DNA from: Paratractidigestivibacter sp963649365
GTDB lineage: Bacteria; Actinomycetota; Coriobacteriia; Coriobacteriales; Atopobiaceae
Length of the DNA: 40,794 nt
Assembly (NCBI GenBank): GCA_963649365.1
Contig: CAVJHQ010000008.1
Span: 1-40,794, forward strand
Direction: 5' to 3'
In this document: piece by piece, positions 15,751-23,951 of the stretch
Layout: each line of letters opens with the position of its first letter
Position numbering within the stretch: position 1 is the stretch's first letter
Notes under the pieces: model-generated
Databases searched by the model: none
What the model was told of the DNA's origin: nothing
The model's input: the letters and a program-made list of their open reading frames with translations, nothing else
Translations under genes and position numbers: made by a program

Positions 15751-17481
15751 CTAGCGCGTGAAGCCCTTGAAGAACTCCCAGAGGTAGGCAGCCTCGGGCT
15801 TCCAGTTCCAGTGCGCGAGGTCGCGCACGGCGACGAACTTCATGATGGGCTTGCCGTCGGCGCCGTTGAGCACGTTCTCCTGCGCGGACTTCTCGCCGAG
15901 CATGATGTCGCTCGTGGCGTCGAACTTGATGCCGTACCACTCGTTGAGCGCAAGGTCGTAGTCCTGCGAGACCTCGAGGCCGTTGATCTTCTGATACGAC
16001 TGGATGATGGAGAACATCGGCACGCGCGGGTCGGTCTTGGCGATGGTCGTGCCCTCCCCCGTCGGGAACGCATAGGGGCTGGAAAGGTCGACGGGGATCA
16101 TACCGAAGAAATCATGGTCGCCGCAGATGTAGGCGAAGGGCACGTTGGTGCCACCCCAGGTCGCGGCCAGCTCGGCGATCTCCTCCTTGTCGATGCCGGG
16201 GCCGGACACGCCGCCCACGGCCGCGAAGGTATCGGCGTACTTGACGCCGTAGAGCTCGGAGGCGCTCGAGCCCGCGGAGAGGCCCGTCACGTAAACGCGA
16301 TGCCGGTCGATCTGGGGGTACTTCTCGAACATCGTGCCGAGCCAGGTGATGAGGCGGTCGTTCTGCAGTCCGTCGCAGCCGTAGAAGTTGGGCTCGGGCA
16401 CGTCGGAGCCGGACTGGTACACCGCGTCCTGCCACTCAGGCGAAAGCACGATGAGGTCCTCTTCGCACGCGAGCTCGAGCCAGCCGCTGGACTCGGCCTG
16501 GACGCGGGCGTCGTTCTGGTTGCCGTGCAGGGTCACGATCAAGGGCACGCTGCCGGCCGAGGCGTCCTTGAGCCTGGTGGGCACGTACTCGAACCAGGTG
16601 AAGGCACCGTCGAGGCCCTTAACGGCCGCGCTGTAGTTCTCCACGTAATCGAACTGCGAGAAGTCGGGGACGGTATAGAGCAGGTAGGGGTCGGTCAGCT
16701 CGGCGATGTTGGCCATGTAGAACTCGGTCGTCTCGTTGTGCTGGCGGTAGTTCTTGGAGAAGACCTTCTCCCAGCAGTTGGCGAAGGCGGTGCCCATGTC
16801 AGAATCGCTGGCGACCACGACGCGCTTGAGCGGCTCATCGGGGTTCTCGTAGACGCCGTCGCCGACCTCCTTGGCACCGTTGGCGGCAATAAGCGCGTCG
16901 ACCGCGGCCTGCGGAGCGCCGCAAAGGTAGGCCGGGACAAAGGGAATGCCGGCGGCATCGGCCTTGGTGCCGCCGAAGGTCATGATGCCGGCGACGAAGT
17001 AGAGCTTGGGGGCCAGGTCGCCCAGGACGAAGTCGGCGCCGTCGTCGACACCGATGACCTTGACGTTGTTGGCGGGGCCAGCGGCGGCGGCGAGCTCGAC
17101 GAACTTGTCCGCGTCGGCGGAGGTGTAGGCGTCTCCCTCGGAGGGGTTGACCACGGTAACCTGGCCCACGTAGTCCTCGATGCTCTGGGCGAGGCCGAGG
17201 GTACCGACGAGCTCGGCTGCGCCGTCGAGGTCCTTCTTGCCGGCGAAGACGTAGTAGTTGGGCGAGAGCATGTCGGAGTGGTGGTACTCGACGCCGTCCT
17301 CAGCCGCGTTGTAGGCGAAGTTGCCGTCGGAGGCGGAGAGCTTCTCGAACTTAGCGGCCTTCGCCATGGTGTCGGAAGAGCTGCCTGACGCGCCAGACGA
17401 GCACGCGACGACGGAAAGAGCGGAGAGGACTCCCAGGCCCGCGAGGAAACCCCTGCGGGACATGTTGGTGATGTTATTCAT
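15751..17481 (-). CDS. Tat-exported lipoprotein esterase, PHB-depolymerase-like
   Basis: A 576-residue cell-surface hydrolase. The signal has SRRGFLAG (Arg9-Arg10) and a lipobox ending VVAC (Cys27), so Tat export and lipidation are likely. A Ser/Gly linker follows. The N-terminal 250 residues match no domain I can name. The C-terminal half has the alpha/beta hydrolase order of PHB depolymerase/CE1 esterases: VPLIVTLHGNQND, then YVTGLSAGSSAS with the nucleophile Ser, an acidic loop near ICGDHDFFG, and a late His in DLAHWNW. A possible role is removing acyl groups from a glycan or glycoside. AAGGA precedes the ATG. It is the last gene of the PTS-Sde182-esterase run, 23 bp after its neighbour. 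Confidence 0.8.
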   Translation of the reverse strand: MNNITNMSRRGFLAGLGVLSALSVVACSSGASGSSSDTMAKAAKFEKLSASDGNFAYNAAEDGVEYHHSDMLSPNYYVFAGKKDLDGAAELVGTLGLAQSIEDYVGQVTVVNPSEGDAYTSADADKFVELAAAAGPANNVKVIGVDDGADFVLGDLAPKLYFVAGIMTFGGTKADAAGIPFVPAYLCGAPQAAVDALIAANGAKEVGDGVYENPDEPLKRVVVASDSDMGTAFANCWEKVFSKNYRQHNETTEFYMANIAELTDPYLLYTVPDFSQFDYVENYSAAVKGLDGAFTWFEYVPTRLKDASAGSVPLIVTLHGNQNDARVQAESSGWLELACEEDLIVLSPEWQDAVYQSGSDVPEPNFYGCDGLQNDRLITWLGTMFEKYPQIDRHRVYVTGLSAGSSASELYGVKYADTFAAVGGVSGPGIDKEEIAELAATWGGTNVPFAYICGDHDFFGMIPVDLSSPYAFPTGEGTTIAKTDPRVPMFSIIQSYQKINGLEVSQDYDLALNEWYGIKFDATSDIMLGEKSAQENVLNGADGKPIMKFVAVRDLAHWNWKPEAAYLWEFFKGFTR

Positions 17482-17504
17482 TTCTTTATCCTTAGACTCG
17501 ATGG

Positions 17505-18935
17505 TTAGCTTTGAACGGTAAGAACCACGCGCTGGTAAGAGACCATGTACGGATCATGCGAATCGTAGGAAGAAGCGTCGCTGGCGCGCACGATGATATG
17601 AATCGTATCGCCCGGGCGCGCGTCGGCGGGCACGTCAAGCGCGGCTTCGGCGCCGTTGGCCTCGAGCGCGACCTCGCCCGCATAGGTGTCCGCCTCGTGG
17701 TAGCGGAACCAATCGAGCGTCACCTCGTCGCCGTCGGGGTCGTCGGCATCCGCGTGGAGCGCCACACGCCCCCCTGCCGTCACGTCGATATCGACGCCCT
17801 CGCGCACGCGGACACTCGGCGCGTGGTTAGCGCCCGAGTACTCATCGGCGACGCACCACGCGGCTCGGCACGCCAGGTCGTTCATGACGTCGCGGATCCA
17901 ACGCGTGAGCTGATACGCATAGCCCACGCAGGCGCCGCGATCGTCGTCGACGGCACTTTGGAAATACTCGAGGCCTTCGCCGAACTCGGAAGCCTCGTTG
18001 CGCGCAAAACGTCCGCCCCAGCCGCCCCACGAGGGGTCCTCGAGGCTGCGCAGGCCCTTGTCGATAAGGTGCAGGAACGCCGGCGAGTCGCCCTCGGAGA
18101 TCATGGCGTACTGCTCGGGCGCGGGAAGGCCGCCCCAGGTCTTGCCGATAAGCTCCGGATGGGCCCCGAACTGGCTCTTGTCCTCCTCACCGGGATACAC
18201 ATGGCCGTCGAACCACGTGTGGTAGCGCGCGCAGAGCGGCCCCTTGTCCAGCAGGTTGGCCTTAAGCCACGGGCCGGAGAAGGTGTAGAGCGAGTCGGCC
18301 GGGTCGCGCTCCTCATTGAACTTGAAGGCGATGCCCTTGATGTTCGTGCAGTGAAGCATCCGCAGATCAGGCCACGATTTGCTGATGTAATCGCGGTACG
18401 TGTCGTCCTGCGTCACGATCATGTAGATGATCGCCTGGCGACAAACGCGCTCATACACCGCGTCCCACCCGTCCGTGCCGCGCCAGTCGGACTCGATGCG
18501 CCTGAGCGCGCGGCCGATGGTGTTGGTCCCGCCGCCGGCAAGAAGGTACACGGGGCGCGGGTCGTCCTTGAGGATGGCCCTGCGGATCAGCTCGGAGCCG
18601 TCGGTGTCCTCGTCCATATCGCCGATGGTCTTCACATTGCCTATGCAGGTGACGCCGCGCAGGTAATCAGGGGCAGGGAACCCGGCTTCGTGCACAAGCA
18701 GGTTCGGGTAGACCTTCTCGTACTCGTCGAGGTACTCCCACATCCAGTCGCCGCCCGCCCAGCGATACGGCTCGACGCCGCGGGCGGGGTCGCCGGCGTA
18801 GTGGAAGACGGAGCTCGAGAGCACAAGCCCCTCGATGTCAACCTCGTTCGCGCAGAGCAGCAGGTGAACGAAGGAGTTCATATCGTCGCACTCGGCGTCG
18901 TTGGTAAAGATCGCGCGGGCTTTGTCGCCGCTCAT
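17505..18935 (-). CDS. Sde182-like protein (DUF1593), nucleoside hydrolase-like
   Basis: 476 residues. The N-terminal two thirds fit the nucleoside hydrolase-like domain of the Sde182/DUF1593 family: ARAIFTNDAECDDMNSFVH carries the acidic metal-site type cluster, followed by VDIEGLVLSSSVFHYAG and VYLLAGGGTNTIGRAL. The last 90 residues form a beta-rich Ig-like domain (PSVRVREGVDIDVTAGGRVAL to VVLTVQS). Family members are usually secreted polysaccharide-degradation proteins, but no signal peptide is seen here, so it is probably cytoplasmic. GAGGAG precedes the ATG. It lies between PTS EIIBC and the esterase, suggesting a role on the imported sugar; N- or O-glycosidic cleavage is inference. Confidence 0.8.
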   Translation of the reverse strand: MSGDKARAIFTNDAECDDMNSFVHLLLCANEVDIEGLVLSSSVFHYAGDPARGVEPYRWAGGDWMWEYLDEYEKVYPNLLVHEAGFPAPDYLRGVTCIGNVKTIGDMDEDTDGSELIRRAILKDDPRPVYLLAGGGTNTIGRALRRIESDWRGTDGWDAVYERVCRQAIIYMIVTQDDTYRDYISKSWPDLRMLHCTNIKGIAFKFNEERDPADSLYTFSGPWLKANLLDKGPLCARYHTWFDGHVYPGEEDKSQFGAHPELIGKTWGGLPAPEQYAMISEGDSPAFLHLIDKGLRSLEDPSWGGWGGRFARNEASEFGEGLEYFQSAVDDDRGACVGYAYQLTRWIRDVMNDLACRAAWCVADEYSGANHAPSVRVREGVDIDVTAGGRVALHADADDPDGDEVTLDWFRYHEADTYAGEVALEANGAEAALDVPADARPGDTIHIIVRASDASSYDSHDPYMVSYQRVVLTVQS

Positions 18936-18952
18936 GCATGCTCCTCGAATAC

Positions 18953-19000
18953 AAAAGGCGGGCGCGCCGGCCCAGATACTCTGTGCAAAGCGCGCCCGCC
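18953..19000 (-). terminator. Intercistronic terminator/attenuator between EIIBC and Sde182 genes
   Basis: Perfect 11-bp stem GGCGGGCGCGC / GCGCGCCCGCC (18957-18967 with 18990-19000); on the minus strand it is followed by TTTTGTATT. It would reduce read-through from the PTS gene to the downstream two genes, or cap the PTS mRNA. Confidence 0.75.
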
Positions 19001-19013
19001 CGTTTAGCGGATT

Positions 19014-19047
19014 GGCGGGAGGATCGAGGGGGATCGTTCCTCCCGCC
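19014..19047 (-). other. Hairpin after the EIIBC stop codon
   Basis: 13-bp arms starting GGCGGGAGGA (19014-19026 with 19035-19047, one mismatch) around an 8-nt loop, 24 bp after the PTS stop codon and just before the terminator at 18953-19000. No T-tract; possibly an mRNA-stabilising structure. Confidence 0.55.
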
Positions 19048-19070
19048 GACAGGAAAGGAAGGACTCGGGG

Positions 19071-20513
19071 TTAGGCCTCGGGAACCGTGGCGGTGCCGGG
19101 CTCGGCACCCTCGCGCTCGGCCGGGGTGAGACCCCAGAACCAGGCGACGATGAAGGCGACGACGGCGCCGAGGATCATGGCGATGACGCCCTGGACCTCG
19201 TTCATCGGGTCGGTGCCGCCGACGTAGCTCAGGGGCACGGCGAAGCCCTGGATCGGGGTGTAGAGCACGACGCCCATGATGGAGGCGTACAGGCCGGAGG
19301 CGGCGGCGCCGATGATGCCGCTGATCAGCGGGCGCTTATAGGGGATGAGCACGCCGAACAGGGCAGGCTCGCCGACGCCACCGATAAACTGGGTGATCAG
19401 GTAGCTCCACCACAGGGCCTTCTTGTTCTTGTCCTTAATGCGAAGGCAGCAGGCAAGAAGGGCACCGGTAGCGCAGTAGGTCTGGATGTTGGCGCCGAGA
19501 AGGATGCAGGTGTCGGTGCCGGTCTGGGCGAACTGGGCAAGGGCGATGGCGGCAAGGCCGAGGTGCATGCCGGTGAGGACCAGGACGCCCCAGAGGCCGG
19601 CGATGATGGTGGTGGCGAGCCAGCCGAACGGGGTGCCGGAGAGCCAGCCGAGGAAGGAGGCGATGCCGACGCCAACATAGTTGCCGAGCGGGGCAAGCAG
19701 GCAGAAGCCCAGCGGAAGCATGACGAGCATGGTCAGGAACGGGGAGAAGATGGTGCGGACCTCGTTGGGGAGAAGCTTGTCGAAGAGCTTGTGGATCGGG
19801 GCCATGGCCGCGACGCACAGAAGGATGGGCACGACAGAGCTGGAGTAGTCCTTGAGGACGGCGGGAATACCGTAGACGTTGAACGTCGCGCCCTCGGTGC
19901 CGACCAGGGCGAGGAAGTTCGGCTCGATGAGCAGGCAGCCCATGAAGGCGCCCATGAAGGAGTTCATGCCGAGCTTCTTGGCCGCGGCGGCGCCGACCAG
20001 GATCGGCATGAAGTAGAACGCGGCGTTGGAAACCATGTTGCAGATGAAGATGAACTCGGAGTCGTCCGCGAAGATGTTGAGCATCGTGGAGCCGAAGATG
20101 GCGGCGAGCGTCTTGAAGAGGGCGCCGGTGATAAGGACCGGGATCAGGGGCACGACGGAGCCGGAAATGTAGTCGATGATGGCGTTGCCGACGCCGGCGG
20201 CGGTCAGCTTCTGCTTCTCCTTGGGGGCGTCCTCATCGACCTTCTCGTCGACGGAGCCGGAGGCGGTGACGCCGAGGGCGACGACCTCCTTGTAGACCTC
20301 GGGGACCGTCGGGCCGATGACGACCTGGTACTGGCCGCCCTTGAGCTGGGTGCCGATGACGCCCTCAACGGCCTTGACCTTGGCGTCGTCGGCGGCGTCG
20401 AGGTCCTTGAGGCTGAAGCGGAGGCGGGTGAAGCAGTGCATCACGTTGTCGACGTTCTCCTTGCCGCCCACTGCGGCGAGGACGTCGGAAGCGATCTTGG
20501 CGTTGTCTGCCAT
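19071..20513 (-). CDS. PTS EIIBC permease, beta-glucoside type
   Basis: Phosphorylating sugar permease, 480 residues. The EIIB domain (1-85) has the phosphorylated cysteine Cys27 in MHCFTRLRFSLKD and GGQYQVVIGPTVPEVYKEV. The EIIC domain (about 110-465) has many helices and the substrate-loop motif GGVGEPALFGVLIPYKRP. Sequence style is that of the glucose superfamily Bgl/Scr/Tre group; the sugar cannot be read off. There is no fused EIIA, so phosphate must come from a separate protein such as the EIIA at 1097-1633. AAGGA precedes the ATG. Upstream lie a TAGAAT -10 and a GntR-like palindrome. First gene of a run with Sde182 and the esterase. Confidence 0.9.
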   Translation of the reverse strand: MADNAKIASDVLAAVGGKENVDNVMHCFTRLRFSLKDLDAADDAKVKAVEGVIGTQLKGGQYQVVIGPTVPEVYKEVVALGVTASGSVDEKVDEDAPKEKQKLTAAGVGNAIIDYISGSVVPLIPVLITGALFKTLAAIFGSTMLNIFADDSEFIFICNMVSNAAFYFMPILVGAAAAKKLGMNSFMGAFMGCLLIEPNFLALVGTEGATFNVYGIPAVLKDYSSSVVPILLCVAAMAPIHKLFDKLLPNEVRTIFSPFLTMLVMLPLGFCLLAPLGNYVGVGIASFLGWLSGTPFGWLATTIIAGLWGVLVLTGMHLGLAAIALAQFAQTGTDTCILLGANIQTYCATGALLACCLRIKDKNKKALWWSYLITQFIGGVGEPALFGVLIPYKRPLISGIIGAAASGLYASIMGVVLYTPIQGFAVPLSYVGGTDPMNEVQGVIAMILGAVVAFIVAWFWGLTPAEREGAEPGTATVPEA

Positions 20514-20540
20514 GCTTGTTCCTTTCCTTCTTTACCTTTG

Positions 20541-20560
20541 ATTCTAATGCTGTCTAGACA
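20541..20560 (-). promoter_or_regulatory. Promoter -10 and GntR-type palindrome of the PTS gene
   Basis: On the minus strand TAGAAT (20541-20546) is the -10; four bases further upstream is a perfect 10-bp palindrome TGTCTAGACA (20551-20560), inside the promoter spacer. Palindromes with a central CTAGAC or TATAGAC are typical of HutC/TreR-subfamily GntR repressors. No such regulator gene is in the window. No clear -35. Confidence 0.5.
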
Positions 20561-20610
20561 TTTGCATTTGCTGTGATAACCATATTGCGTAGCTGTTTGG
20601 TGCGGCAATG

Positions 20611-22848
20611 TCAGCTCTCGTGTTGGTGAGTATCATTTTTTGTGATGGTAATTCCAGGCCGCGCGAGTACGCGGGGAGAAATCTCGGCGCGCATCATGCC
20701 GCTCGTGCGCACCTCGAGCGAAAGCGCGCCGTCCGCGCCGCGGCGCCACGTGACCTCGACACGGCCGCTCGGGCCCTCCCACGACGCCATGCAGCCGTCG
20801 AGCTCCGGCGAGAAGTACGGGTCGACGACCACGTGGTCGCCCGCGAAGGCGTCGGCTGCCACCTCGATGCCGCCGAGCGCCTGGTACATCCACTGCAGGT
20901 AGCTCGAGAACATGGCATGGTTGAGCGACGAGAGCTTGGTATAGAACTCCTCGGCCAAAGCACCCGAGCCGTTGGCAAGCATGTGCGAGAAGCTCGGCTC
21001 GCCGCGGCGCAGCAGCCAGCCCTCTACCTCGGCGTCGTGGCCATGGGCGTGGAGCAGCCCAAACGCGAGCATCGTGCCGAAGATGCCGGTGAGAAGCACG
21101 CCGTCTTGCTCGGCAATTCGGGCCGCGAGCGTGTCGGCCATCCGCTGGGCATCGGCGAGGCCAAGGGCCCCCGCGAAGGCGTAGGAGGTCTGCGTGCCGT
21201 CGCCGAAGGAGCCGTCCTCGCGGGCAAAGCGCTCGACGATTCGCGGCCTGAGCTGGGTAGCCTTCTCCCCGTAACCCCGGTTGTCCCCCATAAGGCGCTC
21301 GAGCTCGGCGCCCAGCTGCGCCATCCACAGGATGGAGCACCAGCCCACGAACTCCTTGTCCGGCGTGCCGGAACCGAAGGCGCCGACCGTCTGGACGCTG
21401 CCGTGGTCTCCCAAGCAACGCGAGGCGAGCTCCTCGGGGTCGCGGCCGAGCAGGTAGTCCAGCAACTTCTTGATGTAGGGCCACTCAACGGCGACCTCGT
21501 CGCGCAGACCATAGTAGCGGATGGCCTGCACAGCCAAATAGGGATACGCGAGCTGCCAGAGCAACGGCCCCTCCCCTTGCGCCGTGCCGTTGGACTGAAT
21601 GCCCATGTACGGCGCCGTCTCCGGCACGCCGCCGGCCGCCGTCTGGTCGTCACGGAAGGCGCGCAGGGTGCGCACGATCAAATCCGAGCAGTCGAACGCC
21701 ATGAAGTTGGAGTGCGCGAGAGCCACCATATCGCCGCCGTAGCCCAGGCGCTCTCGGGCACAGTCCTCCCACAGGCCATGGACGTTGTTGAGCTTGGTCG
21801 CGATCGCGGCGTCGTAAAGTCGCTGGTAAAGCGCATGATTGAACCGCAGAGAACCCGCCTGGCCGAGTTCCGTGTGCACAGGGGACGCGTAGAAAGAGAC
21901 GACCGCGCTCTCGGGCGCGCCCTCCACGAGCGCGTAGCGGAACGAATGCGTGGAGAAGAGGCCGCAGAAACTGCTTCGCCCCTCACCGCAGACAATGACG
22001 TCCTGCTCAAGGCCGGTGGCAGGTCCGCCCTCGCCGCCGGGAACGAGCCTGCCGTCGGGCAGCCGCAGGCCGACGAGACCGGCATAGTTCGTGTCGTAGC
22101 AGGGGTTCCCCGCCTCGTCGAGGTCCTCGGCGTAGCTCACGCGCACGGCCGTCCCGGCAGGCGCCTGAAGCTCAAGCTCCACCGTGCCCGTGACCATGGA
22201 GCCGAAGTCGTAGAGCACGCCGCCGCCTGTGGGGCGGGCGGAGACCGGCGCCACCGAGCCGAACCTGCGGCACGGGGGCACCGGGCAGCGCAGCGGCTCG
22301 CCGGCGGGGACTGCGGCCACGCGCACGGGCGCCGAGGCGGGCTCGAGCGTGAAGTCGACGCGTTCCCCCAGGTAGATGTTGTTGAACACGCGGTTGCCAA
22401 GCTCGCAGGACCATCCCTCCCCCGTGGCCAGGACCACCGAGCCGTCGGCCGCGAGCTCGGCCTGGAAAGCCGGCGTGCCCACCTCGGCCAGCCGCTCGCG
22501 CAGGTTGTATTTGCCGAAGAGCGTGAGCGGCGAAGGGTTGTACCAGCCGTTTCCGAGCTCCACCTCGACGCGGTTCTCGCCGGCGACCAGGAATGGCGTC
22601 ACGTCGAGGACGTCGTGGTAGATGGTCTTCGTGGGGTTCGTCCACGAGCCGAGAAGCTCGACGCCCAGGCGCCGGCCGTTGACGCGCACGTCCGCGAAGC
22701 CCAGCACCGCGATGCGAAGCTCGGCCGCGGCCGGCACCGACGCCAGCTCGAAGCTCGTCGAGAGCACGTGGTCGCGATGGTCGGCGTAGTAGCCGGCGTC
22801 GTTCTCGCCATAGTCGAATTCCGGTCCCGAGATCCAAGGCACATCCAT
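20611..22848 (-). CDS. Alpha-L-rhamnosidase, GH78
   Basis: Inverting glycosidase releasing L-rhamnose from rhamnosides; 745 residues. The N-terminal beta-sandwich part has FADVRVNGRRLG, TKTIYHDVLDVT and NRVEVELGNGWY, characteristic of GH78. A middle beta domain contains VLYDFGSMVTGTVEL. The (alpha/alpha)6 catalytic domain carries NNVHGLWEDCARERLGYGGD; this aligns with the family's DCPxRxERLGWxGD, although the loop before ERLG is shorter and reads DCARERLG. Later WCSILWMAQLG and LNHAMFSSYLQWMYQALGGI match the C-terminal part. No signal peptide, so the substrate is probably imported first. AAGGAG precedes the ATG. Divergent from an AraC regulator, which is its likely activator (inference). Confidence 0.88.
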   Translation of the reverse strand: MDVPWISGPEFDYGENDAGYYADHRDHVLSTSFELASVPAAAELRIAVLGFADVRVNGRRLGVELLGSWTNPTKTIYHDVLDVTPFLVAGENRVEVELGNGWYNPSPLTLFGKYNLRERLAEVGTPAFQAELAADGSVVLATGEGWSCELGNRVFNNIYLGERVDFTLEPASAPVRVAAVPAGEPLRCPVPPCRRFGSVAPVSARPTGGGVLYDFGSMVTGTVELELQAPAGTAVRVSYAEDLDEAGNPCYDTNYAGLVGLRLPDGRLVPGGEGGPATGLEQDVIVCGEGRSSFCGLFSTHSFRYALVEGAPESAVVSFYASPVHTELGQAGSLRFNHALYQRLYDAAIATKLNNVHGLWEDCARERLGYGGDMVALAHSNFMAFDCSDLIVRTLRAFRDDQTAAGGVPETAPYMGIQSNGTAQGEGPLLWQLAYPYLAVQAIRYYGLRDEVAVEWPYIKKLLDYLLGRDPEELASRCLGDHGSVQTVGAFGSGTPDKEFVGWCSILWMAQLGAELERLMGDNRGYGEKATQLRPRIVERFAREDGSFGDGTQTSYAFAGALGLADAQRMADTLAARIAEQDGVLLTGIFGTMLAFGLLHAHGHDAEVEGWLLRRGEPSFSHMLANGSGALAEEFYTKLSSLNHAMFSSYLQWMYQALGGIEVAADAFAGDHVVVDPYFSPELDGCMASWEGPSGRVEVTWRRGADGALSLEVRTSGMMRAEISPRVLARPGITITKNDTHQHES

Positions 22849-22945
22849 GCAGACTCCTTCGTGCTATAGTCTTTCTTATCTTGTAAAACAACCTTAGATT
22901 TGGTTATTTACGTGCAGCAATAGCAATTCTTTCGTCAGTCACTGT

Positions 22946-22951
22946 CATTAT
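22946..22951 (+). promoter_or_regulatory. Putative -10 for a leaderless AraC-regulator transcript
   Basis: CATTAT ends only 5 bases before the ATG at 22957, and no ribosome-binding site precedes that ATG. This arrangement suggests transcription starts at or near the start codon. The 108-bp divergent gap 22849-22956 is A+T-richer than its surroundings and should also hold the rhamnosidase promoter, which I could not assign. Confidence 0.4.
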
Positions 22952-22956
22952 TTTGG

Positions 22957-23937
22957 ATGCCTATGAAGCTTGAGGAACTCAAAGCGGTCGTACGTGAATC
23001 CTCCGACGTCCCCAACGTGACGGAGGAGGAGGTCATCGCGCACATGCGCGCCAAGTACCCGGTCGTCAACTTCGGGGAGAGGCCCGTCTACATCTTTACC
23101 GCCGAGCGCGAGTTCGGCGGTAGCTGCCACGCCGTCTCGATCCACGGCATCAACGCCGTGGCCACGCCTGAGCACATCTACCAGTACGTGCTGCTCACCT
23201 ACTGCTACGCAGGCGAGTTCAAGATGACGGTGGACGGCGCGCCCGTCACGTTGAGCGCCGGCGATTGCCTGGTAGCCGACCGGCACGTGCCGCACGGCGT
23301 CGAGGCCACCGGGCCCAACGACTTCGCGGTGAACATCGTGCTGAACGACCGCTTCTTCGACGACTACTTTCTCAAGACGGCGACGCGCCTCGGGTCCAGG
23401 TTCGCGCTCGCGCTCAGCACGCGAAACTCCGCCCACATGGAGAGCCGCGTCTACCAGTCGCGCGACGACGAGCTCGCGCGCTGCCTCGTTGACCGGATCC
23501 TCTGCGAGAAGCTCGATCCCGCCGCCGGTTCCGACGACATCATCGATTCACTCGCCGAGGCTCTGCTCACGCACCTAATCCGCACCTACGAGACGGACGT
23601 GAGGTCGCAGGCCGAGCTCGAGGGGCGCCAGGCCCTTATCGGCCGAATCCGCGAGTACGTAGCCCTCAACTACCGCGAGGGTAACCTCGGGAAGATGGCC
23701 GCGGCGCTCGGCTACGACGCGACCTACCTTAGCGCCGCGGTGCGCCGAGAGACGGGGCAGACCTTCAAGCAGCTCGTCAACGAGGAGCGCATGAAGCGCG
23801 CGACCATGATGCTACAGGGCACGAAGATGACGGTGGCCGAGGTCGCGGCCGAGGTCGGCGTGAGCAACCTCACCCAGTTCTACAAGCGCTTCCGCGAGTA
23901 CGCGGGCCAGACACCCAACGAGTACCGCAACCAATGA
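22957..23937 (+). CDS. AraC family transcriptional regulator
   Basis: 326 residues. An N-terminal cupin-like sensing region (about 55-150: YVLLTYCYAGEFKMTVDGAPVTLSAGDCLVADRHVPHGV) probably binds a sugar. The C-terminal 100 residues form the double helix-turn-helix: GNLGKMAAALGYDATYLSAAVRRETGQTF, then MTVAEVAAEVGVSNLTQFYKRFREYAGQTPNEYR. Starts at 22957 or 22963 are both possible; neither has a ribosome-binding site, and a -10 five bases upstream of 22957 suggests a leaderless mRNA. Divergent from the GH78 gene and followed by two genes on the same strand; the downstream hydrolase overlaps or nearly touches its stop. Likely local regulator of the rhamnoside locus. Confidence 0.88.
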   Translation: MPMKLEELKAVVRESSDVPNVTEEEVIAHMRAKYPVVNFGERPVYIFTAEREFGGSCHAVSIHGINAVATPEHIYQYVLLTYCYAGEFKMTVDGAPVTLSAGDCLVADRHVPHGVEATGPNDFAVNIVLNDRFFDDYFLKTATRLGSRFALALSTRNSAHMESRVYQSRDDELARCLVDRILCEKLDPAAGSDDIIDSLAEALLTHLIRTYETDVRSQAELEGRQALIGRIREYVALNYREGNLGKMAAALGYDATYLSAAVRRETGQTFKQLVNEERMKRATMMLQGTKMTVAEVAAEVGVSNLTQFYKRFREYAGQTPNEYRNQ

Positions 23938-23951
23938 GCGAAGGGGAAACT

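Noticed and set aside
15811..17388. Long plus-strand frame opposite the lipoprotein esterase
   Set aside because: Composition is dominated by Val, Gly, Ala and Asp, as expected of the antisense of this coding sequence; no motif or start signal.
20608..22869. Long open frame antisense to the GH78 gene (753 codons on the plus strand)
   Set aside because: It is the mirror frame of a clear glycosidase in G+C-rich DNA, with Arg/Val/Ala/His-rich translation, no family motif and no ribosome-binding site.
23934..23951. Upstream start of the esterase-like gene overlapping the AraC stop (ATGA)
   Set aside because: Possible by translational coupling, but the ATG at 23952 has its own AAGGGGA site; kept as the alternative start.
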